A stretch of 19,350 nucleotides of DNA from Giesbergeria sp. (GCA_030690515.1 JAUYGP010000522.1:1-19350), one strand, 5' to 3'. Counted from the first letter of the stretch, positions 6,787 through 14,204 are shown. Translations and numbers: made by a program. Notes: generated by a model from the letters alone, not told the origin.

Positions 6787-7767
6787 ATGAGCACCTCTGA
6801 CGTCGTACGCGAAGCGCAATCCACCGCTGACTACAACCCGTTGGCCAAGCAGAAAGCCGCCGCCAAACTCTCGCGCATTCCCATTAAGGTCGAGCAAGGG
6901 CCCGTACTGAAAAAGCCCGAGTGGATCCGCGTCAAGGCAGGTTCGCCCACGACACGCTTCTACGAGATCAAACAGATCCTGCGCGAGAGCAAGCTCAACA
7001 CGGTATGCGAAGAAGCCTCCTGCCCCAACATCGGTGAATGCTTTGGCCACGGCACGGCCACCTTCATGATCATGGGCGACAAGTGCACGCGGCGCTGTCC
7101 GTTTTGCGATGTCGGCCATGGCCGACCCGACCCGCTGGACCAGGAGGAACCCCTGAACCTGGCGCGCACCATCGCCAAGCTGCGCCTGAAGTACGTGGTT
7201 ATCACCAGCGTGGACCGCGACGATCTGCGTGACGGTGGCGCGGGGCATTTCGTTGAGTGCATTCGCCAGATCCGCGCGCTTTCGCCCAGCACGCAAATTG
7301 AGATTCTCACACCCGATTTCCGGGGCCGCGACGACCGTGCGCTGGAGATCCTCAAGGCCGCGCCGCCCGATGTGATGAACCACAACCTGGAGACCGCGCC
7401 ACGCCTGTACAAAGAGGCGCGTCCCGGTTCCGACTACCAGTTCTCGCTCAACCTGCTCAAAAAGTTCAAGGAACTGCACCCCGACATTCCCACCAAGAGC
7501 GGCATCATGGTGGGCCTGGGTGAGACAGACGAAGAAATTCTGCAGGTGATGCGCGACATGCGCGCTCACGGCGTCTCCATGCTGACCATCGGCCAATACC
7601 TCGCGCCCAGCAACAGCCATCTGCCGGTGCGCCGCTACGTGCACCCCGACACCTTCAAGGTGTTCGAAGAAGAAGCCTACAAGATGGGCTTCAGCCACGC
7701 CGCAGTGGGGGCCATGGTGCGAAGCAGCTACCACGCCGACCAGCAGGCCAAGTCGGCCGGGGTGTAA
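6787..7767 (+). CDS. lipA: Lipoyl synthase (radical SAM)
   Basis: LipA inserts two sulfur atoms into the octanoyl chain made by LipB, completing lipoate. The ATG at 6787 gives 326 residues. An auxiliary 4Fe-4S cluster is held by C74, C79 and C85 in CEEASCPNIGEC, together with the conserved serine of RSSYH near residues 312-316. The radical SAM cluster is held by C100, C104 and C107 in CTRRCPFC. VITSVDRDDLRDGGA and HNLETAPRL are further family signatures. An in-frame ATG at 6661 lies inside lipB and is rejected as start. Order ybeD-lipB-lipA with short gaps indicates one operon. No clear terminator is seen in the 27 bases before the convergent gene. Confidence 0.98.
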   Translation: MSTSDVVREAQSTADYNPLAKQKAAAKLSRIPIKVEQGPVLKKPEWIRVKAGSPTTRFYEIKQILRESKLNTVCEEASCPNIGECFGHGTATFMIMGDKCTRRCPFCDVGHGRPDPLDQEEPLNLARTIAKLRLKYVVITSVDRDDLRDGGAGHFVECIRQIRALSPSTQIEILTPDFRGRDDRALEILKAAPPDVMNHNLETAPRLYKEARPGSDYQFSLNLLKKFKELHPDIPTKSGIMVGLGETDEEILQVMRDMRAHGVSMLTIGQYLAPSNSHLPVRRYVHPDTFKVFEEEAYKMGFSHAAVGAMVRSSYHADQQAKSAGV

Positions 7768-7794
7768 GCACCCGCCCCCGCCTGCACCGGCATT

Positions 7795-8331
7795 TCAGAC
7801 GGCGCCCGTGTACTCCCCACGCGCCGGATAGTCCTTGGCGATGGCAAAGTCCATCGCCCCCAGCAGTTCGTCAAAATGCGGCCGGGCAAACGGCATGGTC
7901 TGCACCGCTCCGTAGTACAAGGTCCCGGCCGCCTGGACAATGAACACGCCGGGCTCGGAGAACAATTTTGGTTCCTCGATGCCAATGGACGTCAGCCCCC
8001 GGCCCGCACTCACATACAGGCCCCAGGCGCGTGCCATGTCCAGCGGCAGGTCGTAGCCGATGCGCAGATCGGGTGCGTTGAGCTTATCGGCCATGGCCTG
8101 CGCACGCTCCTGGGAGTCACTCGACAAGGCCAGCACCTTCACGCCACGCTGGGCGAACTCCGGCACCAGGCGACCGAGTTCCAGTAGGTACTTCAGGCAG
8201 ATCGGACAATGCAGGCCACGATAGAAGACGACCATTGTGGCGCGCTCCGGCCCGTCCGACGACAGGTCGAAGGCACCATGGGCCAAAGTCTGCACCTGCA
8301 GCGCAGGCACGGGTTGACGGGGAATCAGCAT
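7795..8331 (-). CDS. Peroxiredoxin-like AhpC/TSA family protein
   Basis: The product is 178 residues from the ATG at 8331, which has GGAG upstream; the open frame extends further upstream to 8430 but that part resembles no family sequence. It has a thioredoxin fold of the AhpC/TSA type with VVFYRGLHCPICLKYL, giving a C42-x-x-C45 pair at the position of the peroxidatic cysteine. Further features are VKVLALSSDSQERA, EPGVFIVQAAGTLYYG and a short C-terminus. The expected role is reduction of peroxides or disulfides in the cytoplasm; no signal peptide is seen. It runs convergent to lipA and divergent from an AraC-family gene across 84 bases, so that regulator may control it. The substrate is unknown. 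Confidence 0.85.
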   Translation of the reverse strand: MLIPRQPVPALQVQTLAHGAFDLSSDGPERATMVVFYRGLHCPICLKYLLELGRLVPEFAQRGVKVLALSSDSQERAQAMADKLNAPDLRIGYDLPLDMARAWGLYVSAGRGLTSIGIEEPKLFSEPGVFIVQAAGTLYYGAVQTMPFARPHFDELLGAMDFAIAKDYPARGEYTGAV

Positions 8332-8403
8332 GGACAGCTCCAGAAATATTAAACACAGAAGACGGTGTCCACTGTAGCGCCGGCAGCGGGACAAAAGGTA
8401 TCC

Positions 8404-8409
8404 GATAAT
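8404..8409 (+). promoter_or_regulatory. Candidate -10 element of a leaderless AraC transcript
   Basis: GATAAT lies exactly six bases before the ATG at 8416. With normal spacing the transcript would begin at the A of that ATG. No Shine-Dalgarno is seen at a usable distance, and no good -35 hexamer is present. The same GATAAT-N6-ATG layout occurs at the lipoprotein gene on the minus strand (16011-15997). This is an inference from spacing only. Confidence 0.35.
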
Positions 8410-8415
8410 CCATAA

Positions 8416-9339
8416 ATGTTGACCGATCATCCCAAGATTGACCGTTTGTCAGGCCTGCTGCAGCGGTTCGTACTGCGTGCGCAGACGACGCACACCGGTC
8501 CGCTGCTGGCGCTGGCGTCCTATGGCCACCAGGGTCAGGGCGGTGACCTGCACCTGCTGCGCCAGGGCACCTTGGTGCTGCGCCACGGAGAGCACGGAAC
8601 ATTGCAGCCGCTGAAGGAACCGTGCCTGTTGTACTTCCCGCGGGCACAGCCGCACTGGCTGGAACCGCAAGGTCCTGGGCCGGTTGAGTTGATCAGCGTG
8701 GCGGTAGACCTTGGCTCATGCGACGACAACCCCCTGCTGCGTGCCCTGCCCGCCGTTCTGCTGCATCCCCTGGCGCAACTGCCCCAGTTGGCCCCGGCGC
8801 TGGACCTGATGTGTGCGGAGAGTGCCGCTGCGCGTTGCGGCCACGGCGCAGTGCTCGACCGCGTGGCCGAAGCGCTTGTGATCCAGTTGCTGCGGTTCGC
8901 CATTGAGCAACGACTGGTCGATAGTGGCCTGCTGTGCGGACTGTCCGACCCCCGTCTGGTGCGGGTGCTGGCCGCCGTGCACGCCGCGCCGGACCAGCCC
9001 TGGACCCTGCCGCGCATGGCCAGCTTGGCCCACATGTCGCGCGCCCGCTTTGCCGAACATTTCGCCCGCGTCATGGGCGAACCCCCAGGTGACTACCTGA
9101 CAGGCTGGCGCATGGGACTGGCGCGCACCCAGCTCGCCCAAGGCATGCCGCTCAAACGGGTGGCCAGCGAGGTCGGATATGCCAGCGCCAGCGCATTCAC
9201 ACGCGCATTCTCGCGGCGCACCGGCTGCTCGCCCACCCAGTGGATGCACCAACGCGCAGCGCGCGCCGCCCAGGCCTCCGCGGCAAGCCCGGTCCTCACC
9301 TCTGTCTCTCCCGGCCTGGCACCGGAGCACTCCACATGA
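8416..9339 (+). CDS. AraC-family transcriptional regulator, cupin type
   Basis: The product is 307 residues. The N-terminal half (about 1-165) is a cupin-like sensor of the AraC_binding/Cupin_6 kind, with LYFPRAQPHWLEP as a typical barrel strand pair. The C-terminal half carries two helix-turn-helix motifs. The first is around LPRMASLAHMSRARFAEHF (about 197-216); the second is around LKRVASEVGYASASAFTRAF (about 240-259), followed by the usual RRTGCSPTQW. The tail after about 275 is Ala- and Ser-rich. The stop codon overlaps the start of the next AraC gene as ATGA, so the two are probably translated together. It is divergent from the peroxiredoxin-like gene. The effector and targets are not known. 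The start lacks a Shine-Dalgarno. Confidence 0.88.
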   Translation: MLTDHPKIDRLSGLLQRFVLRAQTTHTGPLLALASYGHQGQGGDLHLLRQGTLVLRHGEHGTLQPLKEPCLLYFPRAQPHWLEPQGPGPVELISVAVDLGSCDDNPLLRALPAVLLHPLAQLPQLAPALDLMCAESAAARCGHGAVLDRVAEALVIQLLRFAIEQRLVDSGLLCGLSDPRLVRVLAAVHAAPDQPWTLPRMASLAHMSRARFAEHFARVMGEPPGDYLTGWRMGLARTQLAQGMPLKRVASEVGYASASAFTRAFSRRTGCSPTQWMHQRAARAAQASAASPVLTSVSPGLAPEHST

Positions 9340-10115
9340 ACACCCTCCACCCTGACGCCTGCGGCCTGTCGTTGCGGGACTATGGGCCCGCACCCGGAAG
9401 CCACCACCATCCCTATTTCCAGGTGCTGGTCGGATTGCGCGGAGCCCTGGACCTCGAGGTGGAGGGGCGTGGACTGCGCGTGGCTCCTGGCGACGGCTGT
9501 GTGATCGCTCCAGGCGCACGGCACGATTTCGAGTCCCTCCGGGGCAGCCAGTGCCTGGTACTCGACACCGGTGACAGCCACTGGGCTGATTGCCCGTCCC
9601 AGGCCATCCAGGGCGCGCAAATCTGGCCACTCGCACAATTCCTCGCGCAGGCAGTGCACCAGGGCCAACCCCTGGCCATGGCGCACGGAGCCGCCCTGCT
9701 GCGAGAGGCCTGGCTGCATGGCAGGTCACCCGCAAGCCACTGCAACACACGGCCTCCGGCACGCGCCCGTCCCATCGACTGGGTTGCTCTGCAACGCTGG
9801 GCCCTGCAGGCGCTGCACCAGCCTCTCACGGTCGCCGACCTTGCCTGCCGCGTGCACTTGAGCCCGGTGCAATTTGCTACGCGCTGCCGCCAGGAACAGG
9901 GGCTTTCCGCCATGGAGTGGCTGCGCGGCCTGCGGCTGGCCCAGGCGCAATGGCTGCGCGAGCGCGGCCTGCCCGTGGCCGAGGTGGCGCGGCGCACGGG
10001 CTACCGCTCGCCCTCGGCACTCACGGCCGCGCTGCGCCGCGAGCGGTCGGCCCAGACGCGTTCGCCATCGTTGCGCGACGATCCACCCGCGCCCGACGAC
10101 GAAGTTTGCGTTTAG
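9336..10115 (+). CDS. AraC-family transcriptional regulator, second of a pair
   Basis: The product is 259 residues from the ATG at 9336, which overlaps the upstream stop as ATGA; an upstream in-frame ATG at 9240 lies inside the preceding gene and is not preferred. The N-terminal cupin domain has HHHPYFQVLVGLRG near 23-36 and the family pattern VAPGDGCVIAPGARHDF near 49-65. The C-terminal DNA-binding part contains LTVADLACRVHLSPVQFATR and PVAEVARRTGYRSPSAL. After that the usual last segment (a phenylalanine pair and a G-x-x-P turn) is missing; instead a polar tail ends in PDDEVCV. The DMT exporter gene begins 9 bases later, so this regulator may control or respond to the exported compound. Confidence 0.82.
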   Translation: MNTLHPDACGLSLRDYGPAPGSHHHPYFQVLVGLRGALDLEVEGRGLRVAPGDGCVIAPGARHDFESLRGSQCLVLDTGDSHWADCPSQAIQGAQIWPLAQFLAQAVHQGQPLAMAHGAALLREAWLHGRSPASHCNTRPPARARPIDWVALQRWALQALHQPLTVADLACRVHLSPVQFATRCRQEQGLSAMEWLRGLRLAQAQWLRERGLPVAEVARRTGYRSPSALTAALRRERSAQTRSPSLRDDPPAPDDEVCV

Positions 10116-10124
10116 CCTTTCACC

Positions 10125-10958
10125 ATGCAAGCCAACCTGTACGCCCTGGGCGCCATTGTCCTGTGGGCCTCCCTCGCCTCGCTGGGGCTTTCACTCACCC
10201 ATATTCCGCCCTTTCTGCTCACCGGCATCGCACTAGTGATCGGCAGCACCCCTGCCTGGCCACTGGTGCTGCGCAATCCCTCGCTGTGGCGCATCCCGCC
10301 GCGCACGCTGGCCCTGGGGGTTTATGGCCTGTTTGCGTACCACTTTCTGCTGTTCATCGCGCTGCGCCATGCGCCGCCCGTCGAAGCCAATCTGGTCAAC
10401 TACCTGTGGCCGCTGTTCATCGTGGTGTTGGCACCCGTGGTGCTGCCCGGTGTGGCACTGCGCCCACCGCATATGCTGGCCGCACTGCTGGGTTTTGGCG
10501 GCGCCGCCATGGCGATCGCCGGTGGGCGCGAACTGAGCGGCACGCTGGCCTGGGGCTACTTGCCGGCGCTGGCGTCAGCGTTTATCTGGGCCACCTATTC
10601 GCTACTGACCAAACGCGTGGCGGCCTTCCCCACCACGGCCATTGGCCTGTTCGGACTGGTCTCGGGCGTGCTCTCGCTGCTGTGCCATGTGTTGCTGGAG
10701 CCCACGGTGTCACTGCAGGCGCGCGACTGGGCCTTGCTGGCCGTGCTGGGGCTGGGCCCGTTGGGGGCTTCTTTCTATCTGTGGGACAAGGCACTCAAGC
10801 TGGGTGATGCGCGGCACATCGGCATCCTAAGCTACCTCACGCCACTGGCGTCAACCGCCCTGCTCATCGTGGTGAGCGGGCGCCCATTCAGCGCCAGCAT
10901 TGCGCTGGCCACGGCCATGATCATCAGCGCTGCGGTGATCGGCATGCGGGCGCGTTAA
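10125..10958 (+). CDS. EamA/DMT-family exporter, YddG-like
   Basis: The product is 277 residues with about ten membrane helices, arranged as two EamA repeats (roughly 5-135 and 145-275). The segment VNYLWPLFIVVLAPVVLPG resembles the YddG branch, whose E. coli member exports aromatic amino acids. Other DMT features are ALRHAPPVEANL in the first repeat and LGPLGASFYLWDKALKLGD and YLTPLAS in the second. It lies in the inner membrane and should use a proton gradient or facilitated exchange. The gene follows the second AraC gene by 9 bases and probably belongs to the same transcript. The substrate cannot be read from the sequence. A repeat copy begins at its stop codon. Confidence 0.87.
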   Translation: MQANLYALGAIVLWASLASLGLSLTHIPPFLLTGIALVIGSTPAWPLVLRNPSLWRIPPRTLALGVYGLFAYHFLLFIALRHAPPVEANLVNYLWPLFIVVLAPVVLPGVALRPPHMLAALLGFGGAAMAIAGGRELSGTLAWGYLPALASAFIWATYSLLTKRVAAFPTTAIGLFGLVSGVLSLLCHVLLEPTVSLQARDWALLAVLGLGPLGASFYLWDKALKLGDARHIGILSYLTPLASTALLIVVSGRPFSASIALATAMIISAAVIGMRAR

Positions 10959-11020
10959 TTTTGAGAAATATGCCATCTAGCGCATAACCATCAAGCGTCT
11001 ATAGCTATCATTTTTGCACT
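10957..11020 (+). repeat. Interspersed repeat, copy 2
   Basis: Landmarks are TCTAGCGCA (10976-10984), AAGCG (10993-10997), five bases, AGCTA (11003-11007) and TTTTT (11011-11015). The repeat begins at the last bases of the exporter stop codon and fills most of the 76 bases before the methyltransferase start. Spacing of landmarks equals that in copy 1 and copy 4. No clear terminator hairpin with a T-tract is formed, although the inverted elements TAGCGC and GCGTCTA could pair weakly. Confidence 0.75.
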
Positions 11021-11034
11021 AACCCTCTGTGAAC

Positions 11035-11667
11035 ATGAACCCTGCGCCGACCATTCCTGGCGCCCTCGGCTACGGCCCCCAGGCACAGGCCTTGGCGGCG
11101 CAATACGAGAGCATTGCCTTCGACGATCTGCACCGCGAGGTACTGCACCTGTTCCCGCCACCGCCCTGTGCAGTGCTCGACATCGGCGCGGGCTCAGGCC
11201 GCGACGCGGCGGCGCTGGCGCGCATCGGGCACCGAGTGACAGCCGTCGAGCCCACGGCGGCGTTGCGGCAGGAAGCCCAGCGCATCCATGCCGACATGCC
11301 CATCGCCTGGGTAGACGACCACCTGCCGGATCTGGCGCTGCTGCATACAAGCGCACCGTGTTTTGACCTGGTGCTACTAACGGCGGTGTGGATGCACCTG
11401 GACGGGGCCGAGCGGGCCCGGGCCATGCAAACCGTGGCTACGCTGCTGAGCCCCGGGGGATTGGTCGTGATTTCGCTGCGCCACGGCCCCGTCCCTGCAG
11501 AGCGGCGCATGTTCGATGTGTCCGCACAAGAAACCGTAGCGTTGGGTGCCCAGCACGGGCTGACCGTGGTGCACAACGGCCGCCGTGATGACGCCCAGGC
11601 AAGGGCCGATGTGCACTGGAGCGTGGTGGCCATGGCACGGCCAAAAATTAGAATAAATACGGCCTAA
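11035..11667 (+). CDS. Class I SAM-dependent methyltransferase
   Basis: The product is 210 residues from the ATG at 11035, or 212 from a GTG at 11029; neither has a clear Shine-Dalgarno. The SAM-binding motif I is VLDIGAGSGRDAAALA at about residues 44-59, followed by the acidic VTAVEP at the end of strand 2, FDLVLLTAVWMHL as motif II/III and LLSPGGLVVISLRHG as post-motif. This is a Methyltransf_11/25-like small-molecule enzyme; the substrate is unknown. The first residues (NPAPTIPGALGYGPQAQALA) form a cap-like lead. The last codons, encoding KIRINTA and the stop, lie in repeat copy 3. The gene is bracketed by repeat copies and has no same-strand partner downstream, so it may be an independent unit. 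Confidence 0.85.
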   Translation: MNPAPTIPGALGYGPQAQALAAQYESIAFDDLHREVLHLFPPPPCAVLDIGAGSGRDAAALARIGHRVTAVEPTAALRQEAQRIHADMPIAWVDDHLPDLALLHTSAPCFDLVLLTAVWMHLDGAERARAMQTVATLLSPGGLVVISLRHGPVPAERRMFDVSAQETVALGAQHGLTVVHNGRRDDAQARADVHWSVVAMARPKIRINTA

Positions 11668-11710
11668 ACGCACACCCAAAAAGCGCCACTAGCTACATTT
11701 TTCATAGCAT
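11643..11710 (+). repeat. Interspersed repeat, copy 3, overlapping a gene end
   Basis: Landmarks are CCTAAACGCA (11663 onward), AAGCG (11681-11685), five bases, AGCTA (11691-11695), an AT-rich run and ATAGCA (11704-11709). One base is missing before AAGCG relative to the other copies. The left part lies in the coding sequence of the methyltransferase and supplies its final codons and TAA (11665-11667). The right end is six bases from the stop codon of ptsI, which is on the other strand, so the copy fills a tail-to-tail junction. Confidence 0.72.
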
Positions 11711-11715
11711 CAAAA

Positions 11716-13470
11716 CTACGCTGCCTGTTGCGGCGTAGCGTCATCGCCTTCAATCATCTGCTGCGCCCAAGGCGCTAGTTTGCGGGTGTCGGCACGCAGC
11801 ACTTCCTGCTTAATGGTCAGGATTTGCGCCGGGTGCATAGAAAAGCCCCGCAAGCCCAGCCCCAGCAGCAGCCGTGTCATGGTCACGTCGCCCGCCGTTT
11901 CGCCGCACACCGAAACGCTTTTGCCCTGCAGGCGGCATTCCGCAATCACCTCGGCCACCAGGCGCAGCACGGCAGGGTGCATGGGGTCATAGAGATGCGC
12001 GACCGATTCATCGGCCCGATCGATGGCCAGCGTGTACTGGATCAGGTCGTTGGTGCCAATCGAGAGAAAATCGAAATACCGCAGAAAGTGCCGCACCATG
12101 AGTGCGGCGGCCGGCACCTCGATCATGGCGCCCAGACGGGTGGGGCCATGCAGCACGCCGCGTGCGTCCAGCTCGGAGCGCGCCAGGCGCACCTGGGCCA
12201 GCGTCTGCGTAATTTCGCGCGGGTGCGTCAGCATGGGGAACAGCACGTTCACTTGCCCATGCACGGCAGCCCGCATCAGGGCGCGCAACTGGGTACGGAA
12301 CATGGCCGGGTCGGCCAGGCTCCAGCGGATGGCGCGCAAGCCCAGCGCCGGATTGAGGGAGTCGTCGCGGTGCTGCTTGTCCAGCGGTTTGTCGGCACCA
12401 ATGTCCAGGGTGCGAATGGTCACCGGCAGACCCTGCATACCTTCAACGGCCTCGCGGTAGGCGCGGTACTGTTCTTCTTCGTCGGGCAGATTGCCCATGC
12501 GGCCCATGAACAGAAATTCGGTACGGAACAATCCCACGCCCACGGCGCCCGCCGCCACCGCGGCGGCGGCATCGCCCGGCATCTCGATATTGGCCAACAG
12601 ATCGACATGGCAGCCATCGAGCGTGACCGCCGGGGTGTGGCGCAAACGCGCCAGGCGCTCACGTTCCAGCTCGATCTGGCGCTGGCGAAAGCCATATTCG
12701 GCCAGGATGATGGCCGAGGGATCGACGATCATCACGCCCGCATCGCCGTCAATGATGACCCAGTCGTCCTGGCGCACCAACTGGCTGGCCGCGCGTGCGC
12801 CCACCACGGCAGGAATGTCCATGCTGCGCGCCACGATCGCCGTGTGCGAAGTCTTGCCACCCACATCGGTCACAAATCCGGCGAACACACTCTTCTTGAA
12901 CTGCAGCATGTCGGCTGGCGAGAGATCGTGCGCCACCAGCACCAGGGGTACGTCCACCGTGTCGTCGAGCAGCAGGTCTTGCTGGGTCTTGCGCCGAGGG
13001 CTGGCCACCGGGGGCGCCACGGGCGCAGGCACGCCCTTCATGTGGCGCAGGATGCGATCCACTACCTGCTCCAGATCGGCCTTGCGCTCACGCAGGTATT
13101 CGTCTTCCATTTCATCGAACTGGCGCCCGATGACTTCGAGCTGTGTGGTCAGCGCCCACTCGGCGTTGTACAGGCGCTCGGTAATCCAGTGCTTGACGCC
13201 GCTGGTCAGCATCTCGTCCTGCAGCAGCATGAGGTGCACGTCGAGCAACGCGGCCAGCTCGTGCGGGGCGTCGGGCGGCATTTCGCCCTGCAGGCGCTGT
13301 AACTCATCGACCACAGCATTGCGGCCATGGCGCACGCGGTCGATCTCGCTATCGATCTGGTGCGACTCGATGAAATAATGCGCCACGTCGACGCGGCTGG
13401 AACCAACCAGCACGGCGCGCCCGATGGCAATACCACGCGCCACCGCGAGGCCTGGTATGGAAAACGTCAT
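11716..13470 (-). CDS. ptsI: PTS enzyme I (phosphoenolpyruvate-protein phosphotransferase)
   Basis: Enzyme I takes phosphate from phosphoenolpyruvate and passes it to HPr, the first step of the phosphotransferase system, in the cytoplasm. The product is 584 residues against 575 in E. coli. The phospho-histidine is H209 in GGKTSHTAIVARSMDIP. The PEP-binding barrel has GLFRTEFLFMGR, RTLDIGADKP, MIEVPAAA, SIGTNDLIQY and the catalytic C522 in SVCGETAGD. A Pro-rich segment near 147-158 (GVPAPVAPPVAS) between the first helical part and the histidine domain is the likely source of the extra length. A strong GGAGGG Shine-Dalgarno sits 7 bases before the ATG. It follows ptsH by 49 bases. Confidence 0.97.
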   Translation of the reverse strand: MTFSIPGLAVARGIAIGRAVLVGSSRVDVAHYFIESHQIDSEIDRVRHGRNAVVDELQRLQGEMPPDAPHELAALLDVHLMLLQDEMLTSGVKHWITERLYNAEWALTTQLEVIGRQFDEMEDEYLRERKADLEQVVDRILRHMKGVPAPVAPPVASPRRKTQQDLLLDDTVDVPLVLVAHDLSPADMLQFKKSVFAGFVTDVGGKTSHTAIVARSMDIPAVVGARAASQLVRQDDWVIIDGDAGVMIVDPSAIILAEYGFRQRQIELERERLARLRHTPAVTLDGCHVDLLANIEMPGDAAAAVAAGAVGVGLFRTEFLFMGRMGNLPDEEEQYRAYREAVEGMQGLPVTIRTLDIGADKPLDKQHRDDSLNPALGLRAIRWSLADPAMFRTQLRALMRAAVHGQVNVLFPMLTHPREITQTLAQVRLARSELDARGVLHGPTRLGAMIEVPAAALMVRHFLRYFDFLSIGTNDLIQYTLAIDRADESVAHLYDPMHPAVLRLVAEVIAECRLQGKSVSVCGETAGDVTMTRLLLGLGLRGFSMHPAQILTIKQEVLRADTRKLAPWAQQMIEGDDATPQQAA

Positions 13471-13487
13471 GCCTCCACCCTCCGTGC

Positions 13488-13515
13488 GGCCTGCCCTGCG
13501 CTGGCAAGACAGGCC
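13488..13515 (-). repeat. Intercistronic hairpin between ptsH and ptsI
   Basis: GGCCTG (13488-13493) and CAGGCC (13510-13515) form a 6-bp stem with a 16-base loop. It lies in the 49 bases between the ptsH stop and the ptsI start, just before the ptsI Shine-Dalgarno. It has no T-tract, so it is not an obvious terminator. It could stabilise a processed ptsH end or tune ptsI translation; this is speculative. Confidence 0.35.
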
Positions 13516-13519
13516 TTGT

Positions 13520-13789
13520 TCATTCGCCCTCGCCGAATTTGTCGGTGATCAGGGCTAGCAAGGAGTCCATGGCCTCTTGCTCCTGGGCACCGCTGGTCTC
13601 GATCTCCACCACAGTGCCCATGCCTGCGGCCAGCATCATCACGCCCATGATGCTCTTGGCGTTGATGCGCCGGTCTCCCCGGCTCATGAAGACATCGCAG
13701 GAAAAACTGCCTGCGAGTTTGGTGAGCTTGGCCGACGCTCGGGCGTGCAGGCCCAGCTTATTGCTGATGGTCGTGCTGGTCTTGATCAT
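13520..13789 (-). CDS. ptsH: Phosphocarrier protein HPr
   Basis: HPr relays phosphate from enzyme I to EIIA proteins. The product is 89 residues, a normal size. The phospho-acceptor H15 is in KLGLHARASAKL. The regulatory serine S46 is in NAKSIMGVMML, the site used by HPr kinase in organisms that have it; that kinase is not in the window. The start at 13789 lies inside the EIIA gene, so the two overlap by 32 bases in different frames. No Shine-Dalgarno is visible, which suggests translation coupled to EIIA. Enzyme I follows after 49 bases. Confidence 0.96.
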   Translation of the reverse strand: MIKTSTTISNKLGLHARASAKLTKLAGSFSCDVFMSRGDRRINAKSIMGVMMLAAGMGTVVEIETSGAQEQEAMDSLLALITDKFGEGE

Positions 13790-14204
13790 GCGGTTGGCGT
13801 ATCTGGTTCTGGGGCGCTGAAATGGCCACCTGCATCACCCCCTGGGTGCCCCCGACCACGGCGCGCTGTACCAGCGCATCCAACGGCTCGGCACGGTAGC
13901 ACACGCTGCGCAGCAACATGGGCAGGTTGACCCCGGTGACCAGGCGTGCGTCACGCCCTTCCACCAGGCGCTGGGCGATATTGCACGGCGTCGCGCCAAA
14001 CACATCGGTCAACACCAGCGTGGGGGCCTCGCCCTGGGCCTGCAGCATGCTGCAGGCCATGGCCAGGGTGTCTTCAGGCGCCGCCTGGGGCTGCACGTCG
14101 AGCACCATGACGCTGTCGCCGCAATCGGCAAACACATGCAGGGCGCATTCGCGCAATGCATGGGCCAGCGGGGCGTGGGCGATGATGAAGATGCGCGTGC
14201 TCAT
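13758..14204 (-). CDS. PTS EIIA component, mannose/fructose family
   Basis: This is an EIIA-Man domain protein (the ManX/PtsM type) of 148 residues. The phospho-histidine is H10 in IFIIAHAPLAHAL. Conserved segments VLTDVFGATPCNIA and GVNLPMLL follow. There is no EIIB domain in the protein and no EIIB, EIIC or EIID gene nearby. In other betaproteobacteria an EIIA of this kind stands with HPr and enzyme I as a regulatory PTS. The C-terminal tail is rich in Gln, His and Asp (QPHDQDQHDHQQ); it is encoded largely by the overlap with ptsH and may not be under selection as protein. The start overlaps the MFS stop as ATGA. Confidence 0.9.
   Translation of the reverse strand: MSTRIFIIAHAPLAHALRECALHVFADCGDSVMVLDVQPQAAPEDTLAMACSMLQAQGEAPTLVLTDVFGATPCNIAQRLVEGRDARLVTGVNLPMLLRSVCYRAEPLDALVQRAVVGGTQGVMQVAISAPQNQIRQPHDQDQHDHQQ

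Noticed and set aside
6066..7734. Two long open frames on the minus strand opposite lipB and lipA
   Set aside because: They mirror codon bias of the lip genes and match no family.
9590..10807. 405-codon open frame across the second AraC gene and the exporter
   Set aside because: It is in another frame of two better-supported genes, with low-complexity Ala/Arg/Pro/Gly composition.
11824..13302. 492-codon open frame on the plus strand opposite ptsI
   Set aside because: It is fully antisense to a conserved gene with all catalytic residues intact and shows no recognisable domain.
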